NCBI RefSeq assembly: GCF_003323735.1
Contig: NZ_QOIM01000040.1
Coordinates: forward strand, 62,001-126,000
Reading direction: 5' to 3'
DNA length: 64,000 nucleotides
Source of the DNA: Streptomyces reniochalinae
GTDB taxonomy: Bacteria; Actinomycetota; Actinomycetes; Streptomycetales; Streptomycetaceae
Position 1 is the first letter of the stretch, and the number at the start of each line of letters is the position of its first letter. The position numbers and the translations under genes were made by a program. Below the pieces are notes generated by a model, which saw only the letters and a program-made list of their open reading frames with translations, searched no databases and was not told the origin of the DNA. Shown here in pieces: positions 8,605 through 17,507 of this stretch.

Positions 8605-8961
8605 ATGACGAAGATCCTCACCGGCGGAGTCGGCAAGACCGAGGTCGCGAACGCCATCAAGGAACTCGGCCTCGACGGCGTGGACGTCGTCGTCTCCAGC
8701 GACATGGACGCCGCGATGAAGCTCCGCGCCGGGCAGGCCGACTACTTCTTCGGCACCTGCCACACCGGTGCGGGCGCCTCCCTGGGCGTGCTCGTCGGCC
8801 TGATGGGGCAGCCCGCCTGCCACACCTTCGGCCGCACCGTGCCCACCGAGGACGAGGTCGCCGCGCTGCTCACCGAGGGCAAGAAGGTCTTCGGTTTCTC
8901 CATGGACCAGATCAGCACCGTCGTCCCCCTGCTCACCCGCGCCGTCGCCGCGCGCGGCTGA
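8605..8961 (+). CDS. yhfU: DUF2620 (YhfU-family) protein
   Basis: The 118-residue protein matches the YhfU/DUF2620 family. It has a glycine-rich start (KILTGGVGKTEVANAIKELG), VVVSSDMDAAMKLRAGQADYFFGTCHTGAGASLGVLVGLMG in the middle and GFSMDQISTVVPLL near the end. No transmembrane helix is present. Biochemical function is unknown in any organism I know of. In yhf-type clusters it always travels with the YhfT membrane protein, which starts 43 bases downstream here, so a transport or carrier role together is plausible. The ATG follows GAGAGG. Confidence 0.75.
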   Translation: MTKILTGGVGKTEVANAIKELGLDGVDVVVSSDMDAAMKLRAGQADYFFGTCHTGAGASLGVLVGLMGQPACHTFGRTVPTEDEVAALLTEGKKVFGFSMDQISTVVPLLTRAVAARG

Positions 8962-9004
8962 GCGGGACCGGTCGCAGACACCCCGGGCGTGAAGGAGCGA
9001 CCCC

Positions 9005-10399
9005 GTGAGTGACCTCGCAAGCACGGTGGGCACCACCGGCACCCAACTGGCCGCAGGCGCCGGCCTGAACCTCTCGCTGCCCCAGCAGCTGACCGTCATC
9101 GTCCTGTGCGCGCTGACGGCGTTCATCTCGCACATGGCGCTGGCCGTCTTCAACGACGGCGTGCGCCCGTTCATGCTGGACTTCATCCACGGCCGGACGA
9201 CCCGCTCGGCCACCACGGCGGTCTCCTTCGGCCTCTCGGCCGGGTTCATCTTCGGACTCGGCGCGCCGATGGCGCTCTCCTCGGGCGTGCTCAACCCGTG
9301 GCTGCTCTTCCTGCCCACCGACATCCTGGGCCTGCTGTCCCCCAAGAAGTGGCTCGCACCGCTGCTGGGCGCCGGCTGGGGCGCCGTCGTCGTCTTCGGG
9401 CTCAACGGGGCCAACGAGGTGGCGCACGACCTGCCCGTGGACTTCCTGACCGCCATGCAGCAGATGTCCACGCCGATCCTCTTCCTCTTCACGCTCTTCC
9501 CGGTGCTGGCCATCACCAAGCAGTTCGGGCGCGCGTGGGGAGCTGTGGCCGGTGTCGTCGAACTGGTCCTCGTCGTCGCGACGATGAAGCTGTGGCCGGA
9601 CATGTTCGCCGGTGCGCTCGCCATGGCCGTCGGCGTGCTGATGCTGATCGGCCTCGCCGTGCGGCGGGACCTGGCGCAACGAAAGGCCGACCGCGCGGCC
9701 GAGGCGGCACGAGGCACGACAGCCGCGGACCAGGACTCCGCCCAGCCCGCGGAAGACGACCCGATGGCCTCGCTGTTCAGCGCGAGCGCGACGCGGCTGC
9801 GCCGCCACCTGCCACTGTTCATGCTGCTGGGAGCCGGAGTCTGCCTGCTGGCCCAGATGCACATATTCGGCGGCGGCGAGGCCACCAGCTTCCTCATCGC
9901 CAAGGGCCACATCTCCGAGGCGGCACAGGTCGACTTCTACCGCGTCTTCGGTTTCATTCCGCTGATCGCCACGACGGCGCTGGCGTCCGGCGCCTACGGC
10001 ATCGCAGGGTTCACGCTCGTCTACCCGATCGGCTACCTGATGCCGAACCCGGTGCTGGCGGTCGTCGTCGGAGCCGCGGTCTTCGCGATCGAGGTTCTGG
10101 CGCTGTCCTACATCGGCAAGGTCCTCGGCAAGCTGCCCAGCGTCCGCGACTCCTCCGAGCACCTGCGCAACGCCATCACCGACAGCCTCCACCTGGCCAT
10201 CCTCTTCGGCTCCCTGATGGCGGCCAACGCGATGGGCGCCGGTCTGGGCATCCTCATCGTGGGCGGTCTCTACCTGCTCAACGAGGCGATGGGCCGTCCC
10301 GTGGTGAGGATGGCGGCCGCACCCGCCGCGGTGATCGTCGGCGGCATCCTGCTCAACGTCCTCTACTGGCTCGACCTGTTCACCCCCGTCAAGGGCTGA
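9005..10399 (+). CDS. yhfT: YhfT-family integral membrane protein, putative transporter
   Basis: The 464-residue protein has roughly ten to twelve hydrophobic helices spread over its length and a charged cytoplasmic loop near residues 220-260 (DLAQRKADRAAEAARG). It matches E. coli YhfT in length and topology as I recall it. Conserved glycine and asparagine stretches such as SAGFIFGLGAPMALSSGVLNPW and GLNGANEVAHDLPVDF look like transport-path motifs. It is the only membrane protein of the cluster and therefore the likely route for the unknown substrate. The GTG start at 9005 has GAAGGAGCG about eight bases upstream. The ORF is intact. Confidence 0.8.
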   Translation: MSDLASTVGTTGTQLAAGAGLNLSLPQQLTVIVLCALTAFISHMALAVFNDGVRPFMLDFIHGRTTRSATTAVSFGLSAGFIFGLGAPMALSSGVLNPWLLFLPTDILGLLSPKKWLAPLLGAGWGAVVVFGLNGANEVAHDLPVDFLTAMQQMSTPILFLFTLFPVLAITKQFGRAWGAVAGVVELVLVVATMKLWPDMFAGALAMAVGVLMLIGLAVRRDLAQRKADRAAEAARGTTAADQDSAQPAEDDPMASLFSASATRLRRHLPLFMLLGAGVCLLAQMHIFGGGEATSFLIAKGHISEAAQVDFYRVFGFIPLIATTALASGAYGIAGFTLVYPIGYLMPNPVLAVVVGAAVFAIEVLALSYIGKVLGKLPSVRDSSEHLRNAITDSLHLAILFGSLMAANAMGAGLGILIVGGLYLLNEAMGRPVVRMAAAPAAVIVGGILLNVLYWLDLFTPVKG

Positions 10400-10430
10400 G
10401 GGCCGCGCCGTCACCAGGAAGACCCGCACC

Positions 10431-11399
10431 ATGACCACCATCCCGCACACCCCGCAACGCCTGCTGCGGACCGTCACCGGGCCGCTCGCCGCCGCGTCGC
10501 TGACGGGCCCCGTGCTCGCCCACGAGCACCTGGCCCTCGACCTGGACCGCCAGGGCGACGCGGCCTCGGTCCTCGATCCACGGCAGCACGGCCCGGCCGT
10601 CAGTCGCGAACTCGCCGCGCTGCGGCAGGAGTTCGGCCTCTGTCTCGTCGTCGAGCTGACCTGCCGGGGCATGGGCCGGGACCCGGAAGCGCTGGTGCGG
10701 ATCGCCCGCGAGAGCGGTGTCGCCGTCGTCGCCGCCACCGGGTGGTATTACGAGCCGTTCCACCCACGGGCGGACCTGGAAGGCGCCTCCGTCGAGCAGC
10801 TGACCGGCACGCTCGTGCAGGAGATCGAACAGGGCATCGGCGCCACGGGCGTACGGCCCGGTGTGCTCGGCGAGGTGGGCAGCCACGGCGACACCCCCAG
10901 CGAACCGGAGGCCAGATCGCTGCGGGCCGCCGCCCGCGCCGCCCTCGCCACCGGCCTGTCGGTGTCCACCCACGCCCAACTGGGACACGGCGGACTCGCC
11001 CAGCTCGACCTGCTGACAACGGAGGGCCTGGCCCCGCACCGGATCTGTGTCGGCCACCAAGACCTGCTCGACGACTCCGCCGTGCACCGCCGGCTGGCCG
11101 AGGCGGGCGCGTACGTGGCCTTCGACACCGTCGGAAAGGAGAGCTACCAGAGCGACCAGGTGCGGCTGCGTCTCCTCCTCGCGCTGCTGGAGGCGGGCCA
11201 TGCCGACCGGGCGCTGCTCAGCTGCGACATCTCCCGCCACGGCTACCTGCTGAGCGAGGGCGGAAAGGGCTACGGCCACCTCTTCCGCTCGTTCCTGCCC
11301 GCGCTCCGCACCGCGGGCGTCGACGAGGACCTGATCGACCTGATGACGCGGCGCAACCCGACGCGCTTCCTGACCGGCGCGAGCCCCGAGGAGGACTGA
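10431..11399 (+). CDS. php: Phosphotriesterase homology protein (amidohydrolase superfamily)
   Basis: The 322-residue TIM-barrel metallohydrolase resembles E. coli PHP (YhfV). The HxH metal pair is in VLAHEHLALDLD near residue 27. LGEVGSHGDT near 150 places a glutamate where true phosphotriesterases have a carboxylated lysine, as in PHP. The histidines of VSTHAQLG (near 180) and VGHQDL (near 208) and the aspartate of LSCDISRHGY (near 266) complete the binuclear site. Natural substrates of this subgroup are unknown; related enzymes act on lactones or phosphorylated sugars. It overlaps neither neighbour but the next gene starts two bases after its stop, with GAGGAGG in its last codons serving that gene. 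Confidence 0.85.
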   Translation: MTTIPHTPQRLLRTVTGPLAAASLTGPVLAHEHLALDLDRQGDAASVLDPRQHGPAVSRELAALRQEFGLCLVVELTCRGMGRDPEALVRIARESGVAVVAATGWYYEPFHPRADLEGASVEQLTGTLVQEIEQGIGATGVRPGVLGEVGSHGDTPSEPEARSLRAAARAALATGLSVSTHAQLGHGGLAQLDLLTTEGLAPHRICVGHQDLLDDSAVHRRLAEAGAYVAFDTVGKESYQSDQVRLRLLLALLEAGHADRALLSCDISRHGYLLSEGGKGYGHLFRSFLPALRTAGVDEDLIDLMTRRNPTRFLTGASPEED

Positions 11400-11400
11400 C

Positions 11401-12603
11401 ATGACACCAGCGGCGGCACCCGTACCCCCCGGTGCACTCCCGCGGACGTATCCGCTGGCCACCGTCCCCGTGGAGGACGCCGTCAGGTGGCAGTTCCGGC
11501 TGCTGGAGGCCACCGCGGGGCACTTCCAAGGGCAGGAGTTGTTCACCGCGGACACCGGTGTGGTGCCCGGCCTCGGCAGGCCGCGGACGACGGCCCGCGT
11601 CGAGGCGGTACTGGCCGACTACTTCGGCGCGCAGGACGCGGCACTGGTCCAGGGCGCGGGCACCGGCGCGATCCGCGCCGCCCTCAGCGCCGCCGTGAGC
11701 CCCGGCGAGCCGCTTCTCATCCACCGTGCTCCGGTCTACAGGACCACGGCGGTGACGCTGCGCGGCCTGGGCGTCGAGGCGGTCGAGGTCGACTTCAACG
11801 ACCCGGCGGCGCTGCGCGGCGCACTCGCCTCCGGCCGGTTCAGGTGGGCCTACGTCCAGCACACCCGGCAGCGCCTCGCCGACTCCTACGACCCCGGGGA
11901 AGTCCTGTCAGCGTGCGCGAGCGCCGGCGTACGCAGCCTGGTCGACGACAACTACGCGGCCTTCCGCGTGCCCGCCTGCGGCGTCGAACTCGGCGCCGAC
12001 GCCTCCTGCTTCTCGCTGTTCAAACTGCACGGCCCCGAGGGCGTCGGCGTGGTCGTCGGCGCCGGAGACCTGGTGGACGGGGTGCGCGCCGACAACTACT
12101 CGGGCGGTGGACAGGTGCAGGGCCACCAGGCCCTCGACGCGCTGCGCGCCCTCACCCACGTGCCCGTGATGTGGGCGGTGCAGTCCCGCGTCGGCGCGGA
12201 GGTCGCCGAACGCCTCGCCGCCGGCGAGGTTCCGGGCGTCACCGACGTGCGCCTGGCCAACGCGCAGGACAGATGCCTCATCGTCCAGCTCGACGCGCCC
12301 GTGGCGCGGCAGCTGCCCGAGGTCGCCGCCCGGTTCGGTGCCGCACCCTACCCGGTGGGCTCCAACTCCCGCTACGAGGTGGCGCCGCTGGTCTACCGCA
12401 TGTCCAGCTCCAGCCTGGACGACGCCCCGGAGCTGGCCGACTGGGCGATCCGCGTCAACCCGATGCGGGCGGGCGCCGACCTCGTCCTGTCCGTGCTGCG
12501 CCGCAGCCTGCGGGAGCTGCGCGCCCAACCCACCGTCGAAGCCCCCCGGCCCGGCACGCCCGGCACGCCCGCCACGCCCCTCACGCACCGAGCAAAGGAC
12601 TGA
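11401..12603 (+). CDS. yhfS: YhfS-family PLP-dependent aminotransferase-fold protein
   Basis: The 400-residue protein has the type I aminotransferase fold. The PLP lysine is the K of SCFSLFKLHGPEGVG near residue 210, preceded by the cofactor aspartate of SLVDDNYAAF near 182 and the phosphate-binding QGAGTGAIR near residue 84. The carboxyl end (about 375-398) is a proline/threonine-rich tail. Relatives include cystathionine-lyase and aldolase-type PLP enzymes, so C-N, C-S and C-C bond chemistry are all possible. It is translationally linked to the php gene by a two-base gap and to the alanine-racemase-like gene by a one-base gap (stop at 12603, GTG at 12605). Confidence 0.8.
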   Translation: MTPAAAPVPPGALPRTYPLATVPVEDAVRWQFRLLEATAGHFQGQELFTADTGVVPGLGRPRTTARVEAVLADYFGAQDAALVQGAGTGAIRAALSAAVSPGEPLLIHRAPVYRTTAVTLRGLGVEAVEVDFNDPAALRGALASGRFRWAYVQHTRQRLADSYDPGEVLSACASAGVRSLVDDNYAAFRVPACGVELGADASCFSLFKLHGPEGVGVVVGAGDLVDGVRADNYSGGGQVQGHQALDALRALTHVPVMWAVQSRVGAEVAERLAAGEVPGVTDVRLANAQDRCLIVQLDAPVARQLPEVAARFGAAPYPVGSNSRYEVAPLVYRMSSSSLDDAPELADWAIRVNPMRAGADLVLSVLRRSLRELRAQPTVEAPRPGTPGTPATPLTHRAKD

Positions 12604-12604
12604 C

Positions 12605-13768
12605 GTGTTTCTCGACAGCCTTCTCGCCCGCAACCCGGGGCTCGCCGACGTCGCGGCCGACCTGCACAGGCGCGGCGATATCCCGCCCGACACCTACGTC
12701 ATGGACCTGGACGCCATCGAGGAGAACGCCGCCCTCCTGGCGGCCGAGGCCGAACGTCTCGGCCTGTCCCTGTGGTTCGTCGTCAAACAGCTCGGCCGCA
12801 ACCCCGAGCTGATCCGCGCGGTGGCCCGCGCCATCCCCCGGTTCGCCGCCATCGACCAGGACGAGGCCCGGATCCTGCACGCGGCGGGCGCCCGCGCCGG
12901 CAACCTGGGGCACCTCGTGCAGATCCCCCGGCGGGCACTGCCCGAGATGCTGGCCTGGCGACCCGAGGCCGTCACCGTCTACGACCTGGCCAACGCGCGC
13001 GCCGTCTCCGAGCAGGCCCAGCGCCTGGGCATGGTCCAGGACGTCCTCGTGCGGCTGGAGGGCGCGGCCGGATCCGTCTACCCCGGGCAGGAGGGGGGCG
13101 TACCGCTGGCGGCGCTCGACAAGTTCGCGGAGGACGCGGAGCGGCTGCCGGGCATCAGGATCGCCGGGGTCACCGCGTTCCCCTGCGTCCTGTGCGATCC
13201 GGAAACCGGGGCACCGACGCCCACGCCCACCTTCGACCTCGCCGCCAGGGCGCGTGATCTGCTGGCCGCGCGCGGACACCAGGACCTCAAGCTGAGCGCC
13301 CCCAGCGCCACGTGTGTCGCCGGCCTGCCGCTGCTCGCACGCCTCGGCGCCACCCACGGCGAGCCAGGGCACGCGCTGACCGGCACCACCCCGCTGCACG
13401 CCCGCGACACCGCGCAACCGGAGCGGCCCGCGTACGTGTACGTCACCGAGGTCGCCCACACCCTGGCCGACGGCCGTCCGGCCGTGTTCGGCGGCGGCTT
13501 CTACGCCCGCTCGCACATCAGCTCCGCGCTACTGCCCCGCGCGGGACTGCGGCTGGCCGTCCAGGACGCGCCCGCCGAGAACATCGACTACTACCGCCTG
13601 CTGGCGGCCCCCGAGGCCGGAGCGGACGTGCGTGCGGGTGACACGGCGCTGCTGGCGTTCCGCACGCAGATCTTCGTCACCCGCTCCAGGGTCGCGGTCG
13701 TCGCCGGACTCTCGTCCGGGACGCCGAGACTGACCGGTCTCTACGACGCACGAGGGAGGGCACTGTGA
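12605..13768 (+). CDS. yhfX: YhfX-family alanine-racemase-fold PLP protein
   Basis: From GTG at 12605 this is 387 residues. A longer upstream frame overlaps the preceding gene and is a shadow. The N-terminal barrel has the PLP lysine in WFVVKQLGRNPEL near residue 62. AIDQDEARILHAAGA, LVRLEGAAGSVYPGQEGG and FGGGFYARSHISS are typical of YhfX. Whether it racemises an amino acid or forms a complex with YhfS is not known. Having two PLP proteins of different fold side by side suggests an amino-sugar or amino-phosphonate-like substrate, which is inference. It ends in a GTGA overlap with the next gene. Confidence 0.8.
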   Translation: MFLDSLLARNPGLADVAADLHRRGDIPPDTYVMDLDAIEENAALLAAEAERLGLSLWFVVKQLGRNPELIRAVARAIPRFAAIDQDEARILHAAGARAGNLGHLVQIPRRALPEMLAWRPEAVTVYDLANARAVSEQAQRLGMVQDVLVRLEGAAGSVYPGQEGGVPLAALDKFAEDAERLPGIRIAGVTAFPCVLCDPETGAPTPTPTFDLAARARDLLAARGHQDLKLSAPSATCVAGLPLLARLGATHGEPGHALTGTTPLHARDTAQPERPAYVYVTEVAHTLADGRPAVFGGGFYARSHISSALLPRAGLRLAVQDAPAENIDYYRLLAAPEAGADVRAGDTALLAFRTQIFVTRSRVAVVAGLSSGTPRLTGLYDARGRAL

Positions 13769-15078
13769 CCACCCATGACGACCCGGCTGACCAGGCCGAG
13801 TCGACCGGCCCCACTCATCGCGCCGGTCCCACCCGTCGCACTGACCACTCCGGCCGCACCGTCATCGTCGTCCTCGACGGCTTCGGTGTCGGTGCCATGC
13901 CCGACGCGGGCGTGCTGCGTCCGGGTGACGCGGAGGCCGACACCTGCGGGCACGTACTCGACCACGCGCGCGAGGCGTTCGGACGGCCACTGCGGCTGCC
14001 CGCGCTCGGCGCGCTCGGACTCGGCCTGGTCCACCCGCATCCGGACCTCGCCCGCCGCACCCCGCTGCCCGTCGCGGCGGGCAGGGCCGCGCTCGGATAC
14101 CCGGGGGCCGACACGTTCGCCGGGCACCAGACGATGATGGGCGCGGACTTCAGCCGGGTGACGGTCGCCCGCCTCGGTGAGCACCTGGAAGAGGTCACCG
14201 AGGCCCTGAGCGCGGCGGGCCACCGGGTCGAGCCGCTCGACGGCGGGCCGGTGCTGGTCGTCGACGGCGGCGTGCTCGTGCACGACAACCTCGAAGCGGA
14301 CCCCGGCATCAACTGGAACGCCTCGGCGCGCCTGGACGACCTGGGCTTCGACGCCATCCTCGCGGTCGCCCGCACCGTGCGTGCCGTCGCACCCGTCGCC
14401 CGGGTCATCGCCGTGGGCGGCCACGCGGACGGGCCGCTGCCCGGATTCGTCCGCGCCGGCGACGGCGGCACCGTCGGCCTGGACACACCGGCGAGCGGCT
14501 TCTACCGCAACGGCGGACTCCAGGTGCGGCACCTGGGTGCGGAACTCGACCACACCCGTCAGCTTCCCGAACTGGCCGCCCGTGCCGGGGTCCCGGTGAC
14601 GCTCGTCGGCAAGGCGGCGGACATCCTGGCGTGCGAGGCCGCCGTGCGGCGCCCCGCCGTGCCCACCGCCGACGTTCTCGCCCACACCCTGGAGGCGGCC
14701 CGTGCGCCCGGGGAGGCGCTGGTCGTCGCCAACGTGCAGGAGAGCGACCTGGCGGGACACCAGCGCGACCCGGAGCGGTACGCACGGATACTCGAACAGG
14801 TCGACGCGGGTCTGGCCGCGCTGGTGGCGCTGCTGGACCAGCCCGGGGACCGTCTCGTGGTCACCGGTGACCACGGCAACGACCCGACGATCGGACACGC
14901 CTACCACACGCGCGAGTACGTGCCGGTGCTCATCCACCGCCCCGGCGCCCCGGGCGTGGAACTGCTCCCGGACGCGGGCAGCCTGGCCGACGTGGGCGCC
15001 ACGGCCGCGGCCGCGCTCGGTCTCGACCCGGCAGCCCTGGCCAACGGCACCCGCATACCGGAGGCCGGCGTGGTCTGA
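13765..15078 (+). CDS. yhfW: YhfW-family phosphopentomutase-like metalloenzyme
   Basis: The 437-residue protein belongs to the alkaline phosphatase/phosphopentomutase superfamily. Metal ligands appear in VIVVLDGFGVGAMPDAG near residue 34, GADTFAGHQTMMGADF near 115 and TGDHGNDPTIGHAYHTREY near 370-388, the usual phosphopentomutase signature. True phosphopentomutases interconvert ribose 1- and 5-phosphate; YhfW members are a divergent subgroup with no proven reaction. The first 30 residues are a polar tail, so a start slightly inside is possible. The GTG at 13765 overlaps the preceding stop (GTGA) and has GAGGGAGGG just upstream. It is the last gene of the yhf-type operon. Confidence 0.8.
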   Translation: MTTHDDPADQAESTGPTHRAGPTRRTDHSGRTVIVVLDGFGVGAMPDAGVLRPGDAEADTCGHVLDHAREAFGRPLRLPALGALGLGLVHPHPDLARRTPLPVAAGRAALGYPGADTFAGHQTMMGADFSRVTVARLGEHLEEVTEALSAAGHRVEPLDGGPVLVVDGGVLVHDNLEADPGINWNASARLDDLGFDAILAVARTVRAVAPVARVIAVGGHADGPLPGFVRAGDGGTVGLDTPASGFYRNGGLQVRHLGAELDHTRQLPELAARAGVPVTLVGKAADILACEAAVRRPAVPTADVLAHTLEAARAPGEALVVANVQESDLAGHQRDPERYARILEQVDAGLAALVALLDQPGDRLVVTGDHGNDPTIGHAYHTREYVPVLIHRPGAPGVELLPDAGSLADVGATAAAALGLDPAALANGTRIPEAGVV

Positions 15079-15275
15079 GCCCGGAGTGCGACACGGGCCG
15101 TGACGTGTGAACCGGTCGTGGGCCCCGCCACGAGCCAGGCGACCACGACGGGCCGTCCCACTGCGCGCCTCACGCTCGGAGCGTGTGCCAGGCTGAGCAC
15201 GCGTCCTGTGCGGCGCGGGCGGAGTGGGCACCCGGGCCGCGGAGAGAGAACCGCACACGCATCGAGGAGGACCAC

Positions 15276-15695
15276 GTGTCGAAGCCACCACTGACCGACG
15301 CGGCAGTCGCCATGCTGTCCGAGCCCAACCCCTGCGTCATCACCACGCTGCGTTCCGACGGGCAGCCGGTGTCCACGGCGACCTGGTACCTGTGGGACGA
15401 CGGCCGGGTGCTGGTCAACATGGACGAGGGGCGCAAGCGGCTGTCCCACATGCGCAACGACCCGCGCGTGACGCTCACCGTCCTCGGCAAGGACGACTGG
15501 TACACGCACATCAGCCTCATCGGCCGCGTCGAGGAGCTCAGGGCGGACGAGGGCCTCACCGACATCGACCGCCTCGCCCAGCACTACCTCGGCCAGCAGT
15601 ACCCGGACCGCGAACGCCCCCGGGTCAGCGCCTGGATCGCGGTGGAGCGCTGGCACGGCTGGGGCTCGATGAAGGACAGCAGTCAGCCTGGCTGA
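15276..15695 (+). CDS. PPOX-class flavin/F420-dependent oxidoreductase
   Basis: A small split-barrel protein of 139 residues, the usual length for the pyridoxamine-phosphate-oxidase-like F420-dependent family in actinobacteria. Features are NPCVITTLRSDGQPVSTATWYLWDDG at the start, the phosphate-binding RKRLSHMRNDPRVTL in the middle and WHGWG at the end. It is probably a cytoplasmic F420H2- or FMN-dependent reductase of unknown substrate. GTG at 15276 is preferred over an earlier in-frame start because GAGGAGG lies five bases upstream and the protein then begins at the conserved family start. It is a single gene, followed by a hairpin at 15754. Confidence 0.85.
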   Translation: MSKPPLTDAAVAMLSEPNPCVITTLRSDGQPVSTATWYLWDDGRVLVNMDEGRKRLSHMRNDPRVTLTVLGKDDWYTHISLIGRVEELRADEGLTDIDRLAQHYLGQQYPDRERPRVSAWIAVERWHGWGSMKDSSQPG

Positions 15696-15753
15696 CGGCC
15701 CTCCAGGACAGCCCTCCGGGACGGTGCGATGGCGGGACGCCGAGACGGCGGGA

Positions 15754-15790
15754 CGGTTTCCCGGCAGCGCCGAAGCTGCCGGGGAAGCCG
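15754..15790. terminator. Hairpin after the PPOX-class gene
   Basis: Arms of 15 and 16 bases (CGGTTTCCCGGCAGC and its near-complement, with one G-T pair and one bulged base) surround a six-base loop. No U tract follows, as is common in Streptomyces. It sits between the PPOX gene and the aldo/keto reductase gene. Confidence 0.6.
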
Positions 15791-15902
15791 CCGTCGTGCG
15801 GCGGCCGCCCCTGGCGGGCACCCCCGGCGGGCGCTCCGGGCGGGCAGCGGCGATCATGGGGGTACCCCTCAGCACCGTCGCACGGAAAGGACCACGATCC
15901 AC

Positions 15903-16730
15903 GTGATACGTACAGTGACCCTTCCTTCCGGTGCGCGGGTCCCGGCCCTCGGGCAGGGGACCTGGCACATGGGGGACGACCGCTCCCGCCGCGCGGAGGA
16001 ACTGGACGCGCTGCGTGCGGGCCTCGATCTGGGCATGACGCTCATCGACACGGCCGAGATGTACGGCAGCGGGGCCAGCGAGGAGCTGGTGGGCGAGGCG
16101 ATCCAGGGGCGCAGGGACGAGGTGTTCCTCGTCAGCAAGGTCTTGCCGTCGAACGCCGACCGGCGCGGCACGGCCGAGGCCTGCCGGGCGAGCCTGCGCC
16201 GCCTGGGAACGGACCGCATCGACCTCTACCTGCTGCACTGGCGCGGTGGCGTCCCGCTGGCGGAGACGGTCGAGGCGCTGGAGGAACTGGTGCGCCAGGG
16301 CAGCATCGGCTCCTGGGGCGTGAGCAACCTGGACACCGACGACCTCGCCGACCTCCCGCGGGGCGCCGTGCCCGACACCGACCAGATCCTCTACAACCTC
16401 ACCCGGCGCGGCCCCGAGTACGCGCTGCTGCCCCGCTGCCGCGAGCTGTCCGTGCCCGTCATGGCCTACTCGCCGGTCGAGCAGGGGCGGCTGCTGGGGC
16501 ACGAGGCGCTGCGCGCGGTCGCCGACGCGCACGGGGCGACGCCCGCGCAGGTGGCACTGGCGTGGGTGCTGCGCCGCGAGGATGTCATCGCGATCCCCAA
16601 GGCCTCCTCGCGCCGCCACGTCGAGGAGAACCGGGCTGCGGCCGACCTGGTCCTGGGCGAGGAGGACTTCGCCGCGCTGGACGAGGCGTTCCCGCCGCCG
16701 GCCGGCAAGCGTCCGCTGGAGATCCTGTGA
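15903..16730 (+). CDS. Aldo/keto reductase
   Basis: The 275-residue TIM barrel has the aldo/keto reductase tetrad in order: aspartate and tyrosine in DTAEMYGSGASEE near residue 45, lysine in FLVSKVLP near 77 and histidine in YLLHWRGG near 112. The NADPH-binding motif IPKASSRRHVEEN is near 235. The length equals the family norm. It reduces carbonyls with NADPH in the cytoplasm; the substrate is not readable. GTG at 15903 is chosen because GAAAGGA lies about ten bases upstream and the protein then starts like other members. It is monocistronic, ended by a hairpin at 16769-16795. Confidence 0.85.
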   Translation: MIRTVTLPSGARVPALGQGTWHMGDDRSRRAEELDALRAGLDLGMTLIDTAEMYGSGASEELVGEAIQGRRDEVFLVSKVLPSNADRRGTAEACRASLRRLGTDRIDLYLLHWRGGVPLAETVEALEELVRQGSIGSWGVSNLDTDDLADLPRGAVPDTDQILYNLTRRGPEYALLPRCRELSVPVMAYSPVEQGRLLGHEALRAVADAHGATPAQVALAWVLRREDVIAIPKASSRRHVEENRAAADLVLGEEDFAALDEAFPPPAGKRPLEIL

Positions 16731-16768
16731 CGGGCCGTCGCCGAGTGGGCCACGGCAGGCCGCGCAAG

Positions 16769-16795
16769 GCCCCGGCTCCCGGAGGCCACCGGGGC
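16769..16795. terminator. Hairpin after the aldo/keto reductase gene
   Basis: GCCCCGG pairs perfectly with CCGGGGC across a 13-base loop, followed by TAATT. The position 39 bases past the stop fits a transcription terminator. Confidence 0.55.
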
Positions 16796-16830
16796 TAATT
16801 CGCTGGCACTCCGCGCCGTGACCGGAGACC

Positions 16831-17436
16831 GTGGACGCCGTGTCGGAACAACCCACCCACCAGATACGGGCCGCCTACATGGCGTCCACCGTCACCGTCT
16901 ACCAGGCCTACGCGCCGCGGCTGGGCCTGCCGGCGGCCCGCGACGGGCGCTTCCCGGCCTCCTGGAAGCGCGACCGGATGACGTGGATCAAGCCGTCCTT
17001 CCTGTGGATGATGTACCGCTGCGGCTGGGCGGCCAAGGAGGACCAGGAGACGGTGCTCGCGGTCGAGATCACCCGCGAGGGCTTCGAGTGGGCGCTGCGC
17101 AACGCCTGCCTCTCGCACTACGACGCCGAGCGCCACACGGACCACGCGGAGTGGAAGCGGCGACTGCGGCAGTCTCCGGCCCGCGTCCAGTGGGACCCCG
17201 AACGGGATCTGCACCTGCGCCCGCTGCCGCACCGCTCCCTCCAGCTGGGGCTGGCCGGCGAGGCGACGCGGCGCTACGCCGACGAGTGGCTCGTCTCCCT
17301 CACGGACGTCACCCCGCTCGCCCACCGGGTCCACGCCGCCGTCCGTGACGGCGACCTGGCAGCGGCTCGCGGTCTCCTTCCACCCGAACGTCCGTACCCC
17401 GCGGGCGCGGAACTCCTCGCCCACCTGGCCCCCTGA
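16831..17436 (+). CDS. DUF4291 domain protein
   Basis: The 201-residue protein matches the DUF4291 family throughout. Family-specific stretches are IRAAYMASTVTVYQAY, WKRDRMTWIKPSFLWMMYRCGW, ITREGFEWALRNA, VQWDPERDLHLRPLPHRSLQLGL and the closing WLVSLTDVTP. Function is unknown. Conserved tryptophan and arginine residues suggest a nucleic-acid or nucleotide-binding role, but that is speculation. Two in-frame GTG starts exist (16831 and 16840); GGAG lies too close to the first and rather far from the second, so the exact start is uncertain. It ends at 17436 inside a tandem repeat. Confidence 0.8.
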   Translation: MDAVSEQPTHQIRAAYMASTVTVYQAYAPRLGLPAARDGRFPASWKRDRMTWIKPSFLWMMYRCGWAAKEDQETVLAVEITREGFEWALRNACLSHYDAERHTDHAEWKRRLRQSPARVQWDPERDLHLRPLPHRSLQLGLAGEATRRYADEWLVSLTDVTPLAHRVHAAVRDGDLAAARGLLPPERPYPAGAELLAHLAP

Positions 17437-17496
17437 CGCCCGCGTCCTGCTCTTTGACGCCCGCGCCCTGCCCCCTGACGCCCGTCGCCTCCCGCC
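17434..17496. repeat. Three 21-bp tandem repeats beginning at the DUF4291 stop codon
   Basis: Exact 21-base period at 17434, 17455 and 17476, each starting TGACGCCCG. The TGA of the first unit is the stop codon of the DUF4291 gene, so slippage would not change that protein. The array fills the gap between convergent genes. Confidence 0.75.
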
Positions 17497-17507
17497 CCGC
17501 CCGGCTG

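Noticed and set aside
17434..17496. 21-bp tandem repeat considered as an attachment site or mobile-element end
   Set aside because: No integrase, transposase or inverted repeats nearby; it fits simple tandem duplication in a convergent gap.
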